64,000 nucleotides of DNA from Aldersonia sp. NBC_00410 (GTDB taxonomy: Bacteria; Actinomycetota; Actinomycetes; Mycobacteriales; Mycobacteriaceae), in contig NZ_JAPENM010000014.1 in the NCBI RefSeq assembly GCF_026342035.1, positions 40,928 through 104,927 on the forward strand, written 5' to 3'. Positions 1-8,571 of the stretch are shown piece by piece. Position 1 is the first letter of the stretch. Every line of letters begins with the position of its first letter. Both the position numbers and the translations under genes were made by a program. The notes beneath the pieces were generated by a model. It saw only the letters and a program-made list of their open reading frames with translations, did no database searches and was not told the DNA's origin.

Positions 1-1022
1 CCGGGCCGAGCGTCGACCACGTACGGAACCGCGTTGACCACGCGCATGGCGGTGGCGGACATGGCCGCGCGGCCCGCACCGTGGCCCTCAGCGGCTCCGA
101 GGGTCATTTCGCAATGAATATCCGGGTCGCCCTCGATATCGACCCGGTAGGTTGCATCGTTCTCGACGCTGGGCCAGTCCGGTGCGACGTCGCGCGACAT
201 CCGGATGATGTGCTCGATCACAATCGCCTCGTGCCCATTGACGACACCGGCCGCGCGAGTGCTGACCGCGCCGCAGGTGCCGGCCGGGATGGTGCCGAAC
301 GCCACCTCGATATCCCGATCGGTCGTGCGCCGATCGAGAGTGCCACGAATCTCCTCGACCTCGACGCCGAGCCCCTCGGCGATCAGCCGGATCGGCGCGT
401 TCCAGGCCAGTTCGATGAAACCCGGTGTCTTCAGCATCGGTTCGAAATCGAGCGGGCGCGCGAAGCCCATTCCGTTGATCATGACGTCGGCGACCGGGTA
501 GTGATCGTTGAGCGAGACCTCGGTCGCCTTGATTGTGCGGATCGACTTGGACTGCGTGGTCAGCAGCAGGGCCAGCTGATCCGACCCGAATCCGGGGAAG
601 ATGCCCGAGGCATAGAAGGAGGCGTTGCCGCTCTTGGCGGCGACCTCGAGCCGATCTCGCCAGTCCGGCAAGAAGTACGACGCGGGGTACACCAGGCTCG
701 TCGAGGTGGTGGAGACGACGTTGATGCCCGCGGCGAGCAGCCGCTCGTAATCCGGTAGTGCGCCGGCGTCGCGCTCGGGGCCGCTGGCCGCGTACACGAC
801 GCAGTCGGGCCGCAAGGCGATCAGGCCATCGGCGTCATTGGTCGCCGCCACGCCGATCGGTTCGAGTCCCGCGAGCGCACCCGCGTCCTTGCCGACCTTG
901 TCCGGGTTGTGCACCCACACCCCGATCAGTTCCAGATCGGGCCGCCGGTGCACCGCGTCGACCGCATGCGAACCGACGCCACCGGTCGACCACACCGCTA
1001 CCCGTTTGGTTTCCGATCCCAC
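1..1022 (-). CDS. Dihydrodipicolinate reductase-like NAD(P)-dependent dehydrogenase (3' end outside window)
   Basis: A GTG start at 1022 lies behind a GAGGAGC ribosome site, and about 340 residues are visible before the gene leaves the window. The N-terminus has a Rossmann glycine motif (STGGVGSHA, about residues 12-20) in an RVAVWSTGG strand. The rest fits the actinobacterial 'dihydrodipicolinate reductase-like' family related to amine dehydrogenases. The substrate is unknown; true lysine biosynthesis is unlikely in this setting. It begins 10 nt after the upstream LLM gene stops, so the SDR, LLM enzyme and this gene form one minus-strand operon, probably a small catabolic pathway. Confidence 0.8.
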   Translation of the reverse strand, partial: MGSETKRVAVWSTGGVGSHAVDAVHRRPDLELIGVWVHNPDKVGKDAGALAGLEPIGVAATNDADGLIALRPDCVVYAASGPERDAGALPDYERLLAAGINVVSTTSTSLVYPASYFLPDWRDRLEVAAKSGNASFYASGIFPGFGSDQLALLLTTQSKSIRTIKATEVSLNDHYPVADVMINGMGFARPLDFEPMLKTPGFIELAWNAPIRLIAEGLGVEVEEIRGTLDRRTTDRDIEVAFGTIPAGTCGAVSTRAAGVVNGHEAIVIEHIIRMSRDVAPDWPSVENDATYRVDIEGDPDIHCEMTLGAAEGHGAGRAAMSATAMRVVNAVPYVVDARP

Positions 1023-1031
1023 GCTTGCTCC

Positions 1032-2033
1032 TCAGTTTGTGCTGGATGCCGGTTCGTTGGGCCGGCGGCTGCGCTCCACCGCGCTCGCCGCGTGTTCGAG
1101 GTAGCGCCAAGCGATTTCGGGCGCAAGCCCGCCACACAAAGGGGCGAGTGGGAGTAGGCGGCCGGTGGCCATCGTTTCGGCCGCCTCGGCTACCGAGAGG
1201 ACGCGGTATGCGCCGTTCTCGGCGCGCAGCTCGTCGACTGTCTCCGCCCGCGAGATGCTGGCGACCGTATCGTCGCCCGGCCGGTACGACGCCGCCATGC
1301 GTGCGTCGTGCAGCAGATGCGGACCCAACTCGCGCCAAGCACGGTCGATGTCGTCGGCCACGAAGACGGCCGTCGGTCCGGTCGGATCGGGGAACTGTAC
1401 GAATCCCGGTTCGCGGCCGTGGGCGCGGCACTCCGCTTCGTAGATGTCTTTCAGTTCGGGGCGGTACGTCTGCGATACGAGGCCGAGTCCATTTCGCGCC
1501 GCGCGACGGGCCGCAGCGGGACTCCCGCCGGCGATCATCACCGTCGGGCCGGCGGTGCTACTGCAGGACGGCGTGACGGTGACACGACGGCCCTTGTACT
1601 CGACCGAGTTGCCGCGCAGAAGGTCGAGCAGGACCGGCAGGTACTCGTCGGCCATCTCCCCACGGCGATGAACGTCGATCCCGAAGTGCTCGTATTCTGC
1701 TGCACGATGGCCGATTCCGAGGGCATAGATCACCCGGCCCCTGCTGATCAGATCGAGCACAGCCATTTCCTCGGCGAGCCGGACCGGGTCCCACAGCGGG
1801 AGCACGACGGCAGCCATGATGATCGACAGCTTTGTGGTCCGTGCGGCAATCGCGGACGCGAGCAGTGTCGGTGCGGGCAGGTGCCCGTCTTCGGCGCCGT
1901 GATGCTCCGACAACACCGCGAGCGCGGCGCCGCGCGACTCGGACCAGGCGCACATCTCGATCGCCGCCGCATACAGATCGGTAGCGGTTGCACCGAATGC
2001 GGGAGCGCGCAGATCGAAACGAAGCGTGAACAT
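1032..2033 (-). CDS. LLM-class flavin-dependent oxidoreductase
   Basis: This 333-residue protein has the bacterial luciferase-like TIM-barrel pattern: an early EHHG segment (about residues 43-46), a RVIYALGIGHR segment near residue 100 and a VMIAGGSPAAARRA segment near 170. Family members use FMN or F420; the cofactor cannot be fixed by eye. The ATG follows GAGAGGGATCG. It sits between an SDR (71 nt upstream) and a dihydrodipicolinate reductase-like gene (9-nt gap downstream), so it probably does one redox step in the same pathway. Confidence 0.85.
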   Translation of the reverse strand: MFTLRFDLRAPAFGATATDLYAAAIEMCAWSESRGAALAVLSEHHGAEDGHLPAPTLLASAIAARTTKLSIIMAAVVLPLWDPVRLAEEMAVLDLISRGRVIYALGIGHRAAEYEHFGIDVHRRGEMADEYLPVLLDLLRGNSVEYKGRRVTVTPSCSSTAGPTVMIAGGSPAAARRAARNGLGLVSQTYRPELKDIYEAECRAHGREPGFVQFPDPTGPTAVFVADDIDRAWRELGPHLLHDARMAASYRPGDDTVASISRAETVDELRAENGAYRVLSVAEAAETMATGRLLPLAPLCGGLAPEIAWRYLEHAASAVERSRRPNEPASSTN

Positions 2034-2104
2034 CGATCCCTCTCGATGGTTGGGGATGGCCCGGTGCGATCACGCACCGAGCCACCGCTTCCCGACCCCC
2101 GGGT

Positions 2105-2947
2105 TTAGCCGAGCTTCACTTTGCCCATCAGGATGTCCATGATCGGCTTGCCCGGCGCGTACGAGCCGGTGATCGACGACATGGCGTGACCGCTGTCCAC
2201 GATCAGGGTGACGCCGCTGATCCCGCTCGCCGCATCGCTATTGAGGAAGATCATCGCGTTGCCTTGCTGCTCGGGCGTATGTACCGGCGCCCCGGTTGCC
2301 TCGCGGTAGTCCTTCGCGAAGCCGAGCCACAGTTCTTCGTTCGCTCGCGCGAGCGGCGTGTCGGTCGGGCCGGGGCAGATCGCGTTGATTCGGATTCCCT
2401 TGGCGCGCAGAGGATATGCCTCCATCGCAACATAGGCGTTGATGGCCGCCTTGCTAAAGCCGTAGTGGATGAAACCGTCGGACTCGTGCGCAATGCACCA
2501 CGTGTCCGCCGATTCGAAATCGGGGTTGGCCAGGAACTCCTGCACCTGTTCCAGGTTCTGCTCCCACGACAGGCCTGCCACCGACGAGATGAAGCATATC
2601 GCCGAGCCCGACGGCAGCCCGCCGGTGGACACCAGGCGCTCGATGAGATGGCGGTGGCCGATGAAGTTGGCGCGCATGAGATCCGGCCCGTCCGCGATTC
2701 CCGCGGCCGAGAAGACGGCATCGATCGGTCCGTCCAACTCGTCCACCGCCGCATTGATCACCGCAGGATCGCGCAGGTCCATCTCGATTGCCTTGTCCAC
2801 GTCGAAGGTGATCGGCGCGATGTCCATCACGGTGACGTGGGCGCCGAGCGATCGCGCGGTCTGGGCAGCTGCCGCACCCATACCGGTGGCGCCGCCGACG
2901 ACGAGCACCCGCTTTCCGGCGTATCCGAACAGCTCCGCAACCGTCAT
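2105..2947 (-). CDS. SDR oxidoreductase, 3-alpha-hydroxysteroid dehydrogenase-like
   Basis: The Rossmann motif GGATGMGAAAA is near the N-terminus, the catalytic pair is in YGFSK, and ICPGPTDTPL follows. The insertion between the SSVAGLSWEQ strand and the YGFSK helix resembles 3-alpha-HSD/carbonyl reductases of the HsdA type. The ATG at 2947 has GAGGAG upstream; a longer reading frame to 3019 would cover a likely operator, so the short start is preferred. First gene of a minus-strand operon, divergent from the amidohydrolase at 3249. Confidence 0.85.
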   Translation of the reverse strand: MTVAELFGYAGKRVLVVGGATGMGAAAAQTARSLGAHVTVMDIAPITFDVDKAIEMDLRDPAVINAAVDELDGPIDAVFSAAGIADGPDLMRANFIGHRHLIERLVSTGGLPSGSAICFISSVAGLSWEQNLEQVQEFLANPDFESADTWCIAHESDGFIHYGFSKAAINAYVAMEAYPLRAKGIRINAICPGPTDTPLARANEELWLGFAKDYREATGAPVHTPEQQGNAMIFLNSDAASGISGVTLIVDSGHAMSSITGSYAPGKPIMDILMGKVKLG

Positions 2948-2968
2948 TGCCACACTCCTCATCTGGAT

Positions 2969-2986
2969 ACCTAACTTTTGTTGCAC
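2969..2986. promoter_or_regulatory. Candidate operator, AAC-N4-GTT type, copy 1
   Basis: The stretch ACCTAACTTTTGTTGCAC holds the half-sites AAC and GTT separated by 4 nt. A near-identical stretch lies at 3161-3178 in the same orientation. On the minus strand it overlaps a TAGGTAT that could be the -10 box of the SDR operon. Confidence 0.4.
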
Positions 2987-3160
2987 GTTACGGCGCAGCT
3001 CAACGCTCGTCAACGGCATGATGAGCCGGTCGTCGAATGCTGCGAGAATCCTGATTCCCTGCGGCTCATCACGCTATTTGGACCGATCTCGACCGATCGA
3101 AGCGACCGTACCGGGACACCCGGGCACCTCCGCAGCAGAACGCCGCCCCGACCGGCATTG

Positions 3161-3178
3161 ACCTAACTTCTGTTCACT
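3161..3178. promoter_or_regulatory. Candidate operator, AAC-N4-GTT type, copy 2
   Basis: ACCTAACTTCTGTTCACT repeats the site at 2969-2986 (ACCTAACTT, one variable base, TGTT, one variable base, CA). It is 71 nt before the amidohydrolase start. Two matching sites, one per divergent gene, suggest one shared regulator. Confidence 0.4.
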
Positions 3179-3248
3179 CGTATGGTTCGGACCACCGATA
3201 GCGACCGGGGGACCAACCTCGATTCTTGCGAATACCCAGGAGCGCAGC

Positions 3249-4529
3249 ATGAAGATGGATGACTTCGTCCTCGTCTCGGTTGACGATCACCTCGTCGAGC
3301 CACCCGACCTGTTCGATGGCCACATACCGGCAAAGTACAAGGACGACGTGCCGAAGCTGATCACCCGCGAGGACGGCACCAACGCCTGGGTGTTCGAGGG
3401 CCAGGAGGCCACCAACGTCGGGCTCAACGCCGTCGCGGGCCGCCCGCCCGACGAGTACGGCGCGGAACCGACCAAGCTGAGCGAGATCCGTGACGGCTGC
3501 TACAAGATCGACGAACGCATTCGCGACATGAACGCGAACGGTGTCGCCGCGTCGCTGAACTTCCCGTCGTTCCCGCAGTTCACCGGCCAGTACTTCGCCC
3601 GGGCGAAGGACAAGGACCTCGGGCTCGCGGTGCTGAAGGCCTACAATGACTGGCACCTCGACGAGTGGTGCGGGGCGCATCCCGGCCGGATGATTCCGCT
3701 GGCCCTCCCGCCGATTTGGGATCCCCAGTTGATGGCGGACGAGGTGCGGCGGGTCGCCAAGAAGGGCTGCCACGCGGTCACGTTCTCGGAGAACCCGGAG
3801 AAGCTGGGCTACCCGTCGCTGCACAGCGACCACTGGGATCCGTTCTGGCAGGCCTGCAATGACGAGAACACCGTCGTATGCCTGCACATCGGTTCGTCCT
3901 CGTCGGTGGTCATCACCTCGCTCGACGCGCCGGTGGACACCATGATCACGCTGCAGCCGATGAGCATCGTGCAGTGCGCTGCCGACATCATCTGGTCGCC
4001 GTTGTTGCGCAAGTTCCCCGACCTCACCATCGCGCTGAGCGAGGGCGGCATCGGCTGGATTCCGTATTTCCTCGAGCGCATCGACCGCGTCTACACCATG
4101 CACCGGCACTGGACCCACCAGGACTTCAAGGGCCGGCTGCCCAGCGAAGTGTTCCTGGAACGGATCGTCACCTGTTTCATCGACGACCGCTTCGGGATCG
4201 AGAGCCGCAACAAGCTCAATCTCGACATGGTCACCTGGGAGTGCGACTACCCGCACTCGGACTCGACCTGGCCGCTGGCACCGGAATCGCTCGCGAATTA
4301 TCTTCAGGGCGTGCCGGATTCCGACATCAACAAGATCACCCACGAGAACGCACTGCGGCTGTTCTCGTTCGACATGTTCTCCCACATCCCGAAGGAGCAA
4401 TTGACGGTCGGCGCGCTTCGCGCCCAGGCCACGGACGTCGACCTGGGTTTCCGCTCCTCCGAGCGGCTGCGTAAGTCCGGCACCGAGACCGTCAGCGTGC
4501 TCGACCTCGCCAAGAGCCTGCCGGCCTGA
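3249..4529 (+). CDS. Amidohydrolase-2 family metal-dependent hydrolase
   Basis: A 426-residue protein of the amidohydrolase-related (COG2159) family, which includes decarboxylases and hydrolases acting on ring-cleavage products. Visible metal-site elements are a D-x-H near the N-terminus (residues 12-14), CLHIGSS, SEGGIGW and ECDYPHSDS, giving His, Glu and Asp ligands in the expected order. The ATG follows AGGAGCGCAGC. The substrate cannot be told. It is divergent from the SDR/LLM operon, and the two gaps share a repeated site. Confidence 0.85.
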   Translation: MKMDDFVLVSVDDHLVEPPDLFDGHIPAKYKDDVPKLITREDGTNAWVFEGQEATNVGLNAVAGRPPDEYGAEPTKLSEIRDGCYKIDERIRDMNANGVAASLNFPSFPQFTGQYFARAKDKDLGLAVLKAYNDWHLDEWCGAHPGRMIPLALPPIWDPQLMADEVRRVAKKGCHAVTFSENPEKLGYPSLHSDHWDPFWQACNDENTVVCLHIGSSSSVVITSLDAPVDTMITLQPMSIVQCAADIIWSPLLRKFPDLTIALSEGGIGWIPYFLERIDRVYTMHRHWTHQDFKGRLPSEVFLERIVTCFIDDRFGIESRNKLNLDMVTWECDYPHSDSTWPLAPESLANYLQGVPDSDINKITHENALRLFSFDMFSHIPKEQLTVGALRAQATDVDLGFRSSERLRKSGTETVSVLDLAKSLPA

Positions 4530-4535
4530 CACGAT

Positions 4536-4567
4536 CCCGGGTGGCCGCCGTTCGGCGGCTATCCGGG
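4536..4567 (+). terminator. Hairpin after the amidohydrolase gene
   Basis: GCCGCC and GGCGGC pair around a GTTC loop, and the outer CCCGG/CCGGG arms extend the stem with two small internal mismatches. It starts 6 nt after the stop codon. There is no T-run, as is common in actinobacteria. Confidence 0.5.
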
Positions 4568-4630
4568 CATGACCCGCGACCAAGTGCACAATGGCCACAT
4601 GACCACGGAACCGACCGCTGCGGAGGTGTT

Positions 4631-5965
4631 GTGGCGCCCCAGCAATCATCCGATGCCGTAGCACGGATCCGCGCAGCCCGACCTGGATCGGCACCGGCCG
4701 CATCGACCGGCGCTCGCGATCAGCCGGAGAGCAGCCGACGCGACGAGATCTTGCAGACCGCGGAGGCGTTGATCGCAACCTCGGGTCTGCGAACCTCGCT
4801 TCAGGAGATCGCGAAGGCCGCCGGGATTCTCACGGGCAGCCTGTACCACCACTTCGAATCCAAGGAGGCGCTGCTCGTCGGGTTGGTCCGTCGATATCAC
4901 GAAGACCTGGCGCGCGTCGGCGAAGACGGCCTTCGGTGGCTCGACGCTGACGACTCGCCCAGCATCGATGACAAGATCATCGAACTGGGTTCCGCTATCG
5001 CGCGTTGCGCGGTCCGCAACCGCGCCGGACTGCAGATGTCGTTCTACGAGGCGCCTACCGAGAGCCTCGAACTCGTCGAATTGCTGCGGCAGCGGCCGCA
5101 GCCCGTGCAGGACGCCATGGTGCAGACGCTCCGGGCGGGCCGGTGGAGCGGTTACCTCCGGCCCGACCTCGAACTCGGCCCGCTGGCCGACCGGTTGTGC
5201 CAGTCGATGATGCATGTCGGACTCGACGTCATTCGCCGTGACGCCGCACCCGACGACGTTGCCGCGATACTTGCGCGGATCATGCTCGACGGGTTGGCCC
5301 GCCGGACGATTGCCGACGCGGAGCTGGACGCGTCGAACGCAATGACCTCCGCGGATTCGATCATCCGAACCTGGGCGCACACCGACAAGGACCCCCGCTC
5401 GAACCGGGCCGAACATGTACGCGTGTCCGCGCTCAAAGTGTTTGGGCGCAAAGGGTTCGAGGTCACCACGATTCGCGATATCGCGGCGGCGGCGGAACTC
5501 AACCCCGCCACGGTGCATCGGGTGATCGGCTCGAAGGACGAACTACTCGCCTCGATCATGCATGCGTTCGGCGTGAAGACCAGCACCGCCTCGGTCGCGG
5601 TGCTGCAGTCCGACTCGAGCGCGCTCGAGAAGCTCGACGCGCTCAGCTGGATCCACATCAACGCCGTGCTGCAGTTTCCCGACGAGTGGAAGATCCAGCT
5701 GGCCTGGATGCGACGGACTCCGCCGGACAACGCCGACCCCGGCTACGCGTTCAGCCTGATGATGGAGAAGTTGGAGCGATTGCTGTCGGCCGGAATTGCC
5801 GCCGACGACATTCGGATCGACGCGGCCGATCTTGCGACGCTGTCGCGCTGCGTCATGGACGTGCTGTGGGTTCCCGAGAACATCATTCGGGACTTGGGGC
5901 CGCGCGCCGCACTCGTGCTGGCGCGGGACACCGTGATCCGAGGAATTGCGCGACGCGGCAAGTAG
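4631..5965 (+). CDS. Tandem TetR-family regulator (two TetR units in one chain)
   Basis: The 444-residue protein has two TetR DNA-binding domains. The first has its helix-turn-helix near residues 57-82 (LQEIAKAAG and LYHHFESKEALL), the second near 280-305 (IRDIAAAAEL and SKDELLASI). Each is followed by a helical ligand-type domain. A usual TetR is about 200 residues, so this is a fused dimer-like protein rather than read-through: no stop or frameshift lies between the halves. The GTG at 4631 is preceded by GGAGGTGTT, so the longer frame from 4541 is rejected. It follows the amidohydrolase and may control the divergent operons at 1-4.5 kb. Confidence 0.85.
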   Translation: MAPQQSSDAVARIRAARPGSAPAASTGARDQPESSRRDEILQTAEALIATSGLRTSLQEIAKAAGILTGSLYHHFESKEALLVGLVRRYHEDLARVGEDGLRWLDADDSPSIDDKIIELGSAIARCAVRNRAGLQMSFYEAPTESLELVELLRQRPQPVQDAMVQTLRAGRWSGYLRPDLELGPLADRLCQSMMHVGLDVIRRDAAPDDVAAILARIMLDGLARRTIADAELDASNAMTSADSIIRTWAHTDKDPRSNRAEHVRVSALKVFGRKGFEVTTIRDIAAAAELNPATVHRVIGSKDELLASIMHAFGVKTSTASVAVLQSDSSALEKLDALSWIHINAVLQFPDEWKIQLAWMRRTPPDNADPGYAFSLMMEKLERLLSAGIAADDIRIDAADLATLSRCVMDVLWVPENIIRDLGPRAALVLARDTVIRGIARRGK

Positions 5966-6059
5966 CGGGGTGCCGTTCCTTGATGCGCGCGCCGCATTCT
6001 TACTGGCCCCGTTGGGCATACGGCAACTACGGCCGATGTCGTCCACAGTTGGAGGGACA

Positions 6060-6146
6060 ATGACCGTCTCCGAGATTCGCCAGTGGAATCCCACGGTCAC
6101 CCAGCAGATCAAGTACTGGGCGGGGCCGGTCGTGAAGCTAGGGTGA
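6060..6146 (+). CDS. Possible 28-residue ORF, function unknown
   Basis: An ATG follows GGAGGGACA, and a 28-codon frame (starting MTVSEIRQWNP) ends at a TGA that overlaps a GTG, opening a second short frame. It may be the start of a decayed gene rather than a working peptide. No homology is recognised. Confidence 0.25.
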   Translation: MTVSEIRQWNPTVTQQIKYWAGPVVKLG

Positions 6147-6241
6147 CGCGTGCGGGCCTGCGGATCAGCTACGTCGCCGGTGGCCGCGACACCCCGGGCC
6201 CGGACGAGTCTTTTGAGGAACAGGCCGACCCTTTCGTGTAA
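6143..6241 (+). CDS. Possible 32-residue ORF overlapping the previous one by 4 nt
   Basis: The GTG shares GTGA with the stop of the 6060 ORF. The frame (LRISYVAGGRDTPGPDES in the middle) ends in TAA just before the P450 gene on the other strand. The pair could be one frameshifted remnant. Function unknown. Confidence 0.2.
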   Translation: MTRAGLRISYVAGGRDTPGPDESFEEQADPFV

Positions 6242-6271
6242 CACTGGCCCTCCCCTGTTCGGTTGCTCGAC

Positions 6272-7477
6272 TCACCTGGTTCTCACCGGCATCTGAGCAG
6301 GCCCGCGCACACTGGAGGTGTGCCCCATTCGTACGTTGGCGTGGTCGACGTCCCAGTCGGTCCAGCGCTTCAGAACCTCCTCGAATGCCACTCGAGCCTC
6401 GAGCCGTGCCAACGACGAGCCGAGGCAGAAGTGGATGCCCTGTCCGAAACTGAGGTGTCCCTCCTTGCGGTGGATGTCGAAGCGGTCGGGGTCGGTGAAA
6501 CGGGTCGCGTCGCGATTGGCCGATGCGTTGAGCAGCAGCATGTACGACCCCTCGGTCACGGTGTGCCCGTGGTGTTCGACATCGCGGGCGACATAGCGCG
6601 CCTGTACCGGTGACGGCGGCTCGATCCGCAGCGACTCCTCCACTGCGGACGGGATCAGTGATGGATCGGCGACGAGTTCGTGACGTTGATCGGGATGGTC
6701 ACCGAGCAATCGCCCCATGAATCCGATCAGCCGAGCAGTGGTTTCGTTGCCGGCGCCGGCGATCATCGCCGTGTAGGCGAGCACCTCGTTGCGGTCGAGC
6801 CGCCGCCGTGTCCCGTCTTCTTCCTCGATCTCGGCGTTCAGGAGCTCCGTCATCAGGTCGTCCGATGGATGCGTCGCCCGCCACTCGATGTACTCGGCGA
6901 ACGCCCCCATCGACTCCGCGAAGATCTCCATGCTGATGTCGGCACTGCCCTCCTCTCGTCGACCGACGTTGATGCTCTTGTCGGTGATATCACGGATATG
7001 CTCCTGCGCCTCCTCGGGGATGCCCAGCAGATAGCCGATCGTGCGCATCGGCATGAAAGCGCCGAGGTCGACGACGAAATCGAACCCATCCGTGTCACGA
7101 AGGGGATCCAGTGCACGCGAACAGAATCCGCGCACCAGGTCTTCGACGGCCAGCATCCGACGCGGCGTGAATACCCGCGATAGCAGGCGACGATGCAGAT
7201 CGTGGATCGGCGGGTCCTCCCACAGCAGAATGCCCGGCGGCACCTCGAGCCCGCTGAACAACATGTCGGCCGTGGTGCCGCGACCCGACCGGTACGTCTG
7301 CCAATCCGGCAGGGCCGGTGCGACGTCGTCGTAGCGGCTCAACGCGTAGAAGTTGTACTTCTCGTTGTAATAGAGCGGCGCCTCCACGCGCATCCGCGCC
7401 CAGGCGGGGTACGGATTGTCGTCGATATCGAGGTCGTAAGGGTCGTAGTAAACATCGAGGGCTGGGTCAGTGGTCAT
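6272..7477 (-). CDS. Cytochrome P450
   Basis: The 401-residue length is normal for a soluble bacterial P450. Key parts are the I-helix AGAGNETTA (about 240-248), the E-x-x-R pair in ESLR (281-284) and the haem loop FGQGIHFCLG with Cys351 as ligand. It needs an external ferredoxin and reductase; none is adjacent. It is the last gene of an operon with the AveC-like gene (37-nt gap) and a small membrane protein, opposite a TetR gene. The substrate is unknown; the partners suggest a lipophilic compound. Confidence 0.93.
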   Translation of the reverse strand: MTTDPALDVYYDPYDLDIDDNPYPAWARMRVEAPLYYNEKYNFYALSRYDDVAPALPDWQTYRSGRGTTADMLFSGLEVPPGILLWEDPPIHDLHRRLLSRVFTPRRMLAVEDLVRGFCSRALDPLRDTDGFDFVVDLGAFMPMRTIGYLLGIPEEAQEHIRDITDKSINVGRREEGSADISMEIFAESMGAFAEYIEWRATHPSDDLMTELLNAEIEEEDGTRRRLDRNEVLAYTAMIAGAGNETTARLIGFMGRLLGDHPDQRHELVADPSLIPSAVEESLRIEPPSPVQARYVARDVEHHGHTVTEGSYMLLLNASANRDATRFTDPDRFDIHRKEGHLSFGQGIHFCLGSSLARLEARVAFEEVLKRWTDWDVDHANVRMGHTSSVRGPAQMPVRTR

Positions 7478-7514
7478 TGGCGATCGGCCTTCCGAATTAC
7501 GTTGGCGGCAAGCA

Positions 7515-8300
7515 TCATCTGGGCTGGTTCGGCACGCCGGGGAAAAGTTGGTCTGTCGGCCCGGCGGTCACATAGCCGCCCAGCTTCGTCGCGAGGTGTG
7601 GGGCGAAAACCGCTCCGTAGACAAGGTTTCCGATCACGATCACCGCGAAGACGGATACAACGGCCGACTGCAGCTTGGTCTTCGATACCCGATCGGAGAA
7701 CATCTCGATGACATTGCGGCCCTGTTCGTCCGTGCGGCCGAGGAGATAGGTGAAGACCATGACCAGCACGCCCATCGCAATGGCGTCGTAGATCGGGTAC
7801 TGATGCTTGGTTCCCTCGAAGATGGCAAGTCCGGGAATGACATACGCGTAATAGAAGACACCGAGACGAGCTCCGAGGAACGCGTTGAACAGCAACGCCC
7901 AGAAGAAGCCGACGAAGAGACCGACGGTCAGCAGCGTGATCGGCCGTCGCCATTCGAATCGCGTGCTCAGCCATCGCCCGAGTGCCGAGCCGATTACAGC
8001 CGGCAGGACGAAGTAGGAGATGTAGCCGATCGGCACCGACGAGGGCAGCCCGCCCCAGGTCTTGTTCAACGGCCACCACGACGGCATCCGCGGGATGGCG
8101 GGCGGGAACTGCGCGTACATCGCCCAGTCGTACGGCGCCTCGATCCATGAGATGGAGATCGCTGCGATCGAAACCAGCAGCAGTGGATGAATCCCGCGCC
8201 GGCGGAAGCTCAGGTACACGCCCAACGCGAGGAACAGGACGCCCCCGACGTACGCGAAGGCAATGGCCCCTATGAGTACGGGCGTCAGATCGTCGTTCAT
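7515..8300 (-). CDS. AveC-like (spirocyclase family) membrane protein
   Basis: A 261-residue polytopic protein with about six or seven hydrophobic helices, and conserved-looking loops PYDWAMYAQFPPAIPRMP and FEGTKHQYPIYDA. These match the actinobacterial family annotated after AveC, the spirocyclase/dehydratase of avermectin biosynthesis; most members outside that pathway have no known role. Its start overlaps the stop of the tiny upstream gene, and the P450 follows. The association with a P450 suggests joint tailoring of a membrane-soluble substrate, which is inference. Confidence 0.75.
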   Translation of the reverse strand: MNDDLTPVLIGAIAFAYVGGVLFLALGVYLSFRRRGIHPLLLVSIAAISISWIEAPYDWAMYAQFPPAIPRMPSWWPLNKTWGGLPSSVPIGYISYFVLPAVIGSALGRWLSTRFEWRRPITLLTVGLFVGFFWALLFNAFLGARLGVFYYAYVIPGLAIFEGTKHQYPIYDAIAMGVLVMVFTYLLGRTDEQGRNVIEMFSDRVSKTKLQSAVVSVFAVIVIGNLVYGAVFAPHLATKLGGYVTAGPTDQLFPGVPNQPR

Positions 8301-8452
8301 CGGTGAAGCTCTTCGCCCACGCTGCGAGCGTGCTCGGCGCGGGAGTGCTCCGCGCTCGCGCTGCGCCGCGACTCGGGATCGAAGTAGAGCACCAAGCCGA
8401 ATATGAGAACTATCAGCCCGAACAGCGTCGAAAGCATGATGACTTGGCCCAC
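8297..8452 (-). CDS. Small single-span membrane protein
   Basis: From the GTG at 8452 (AAGGGGG upstream) the protein is 51 residues, with one hydrophobic helix (STLFGLIVLIFGLVLYF) followed by a charged tail rich in Arg, Glu and His. The frame stays open to 8506, but that start would run through the palindromes at 8470-8499. It overlaps the AveC-like gene by 4 nt, which argues for a real coupled gene. It could be an accessory subunit of the AveC-like protein; the function is unknown. Confidence 0.6.
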   Translation of the reverse strand: MGQVIMLSTLFGLIVLIFGLVLYFDPESRRSASAEHSRAEHARSVGEELHR

Positions 8453-8469
8453 GACCAGGCCCCCTTCAC

Positions 8470-8486
8470 TCAACAACAGGTGTTGA
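8470..8486. promoter_or_regulatory. Perfect inverted repeat TCAACA-N5-TGTTGA
   Basis: Six-base arms around ACAGG, in the divergent gap between the membrane-protein/AveC/P450 operon and the TetR gene. Probable operator for that TetR protein. Confidence 0.5.
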
Positions 8487-8499
8487 TAGTGGACACTAT
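8486..8499. promoter_or_regulatory. Perfect inverted repeat ATAGTG-N2-CACTAT
   Basis: It touches the preceding palindrome end to end. TetR operators are often 14-16 bp with such arms. The site is 34 nt from the start of the small membrane gene and 73 nt from the TetR start, suiting autoregulation plus control of the operon. Confidence 0.55.
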
Positions 8500-8571
8500 T
8501 ATGCACCCCGGGTCAAGACCGCTATCGTGGGGTTTCGTCAACCGCTCAGCGCGGTCAGAGGAGTGAAAACT

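Noticed and set aside
3174..4778. 534-codon minus-strand frame opposite the amidohydrolase
   Set aside because: Shadow frame of high-GC coding DNA: the plus strand has clear amidohydrolase motifs and a ribosome site; the minus product is Arg/Val/His-rich without a domain.
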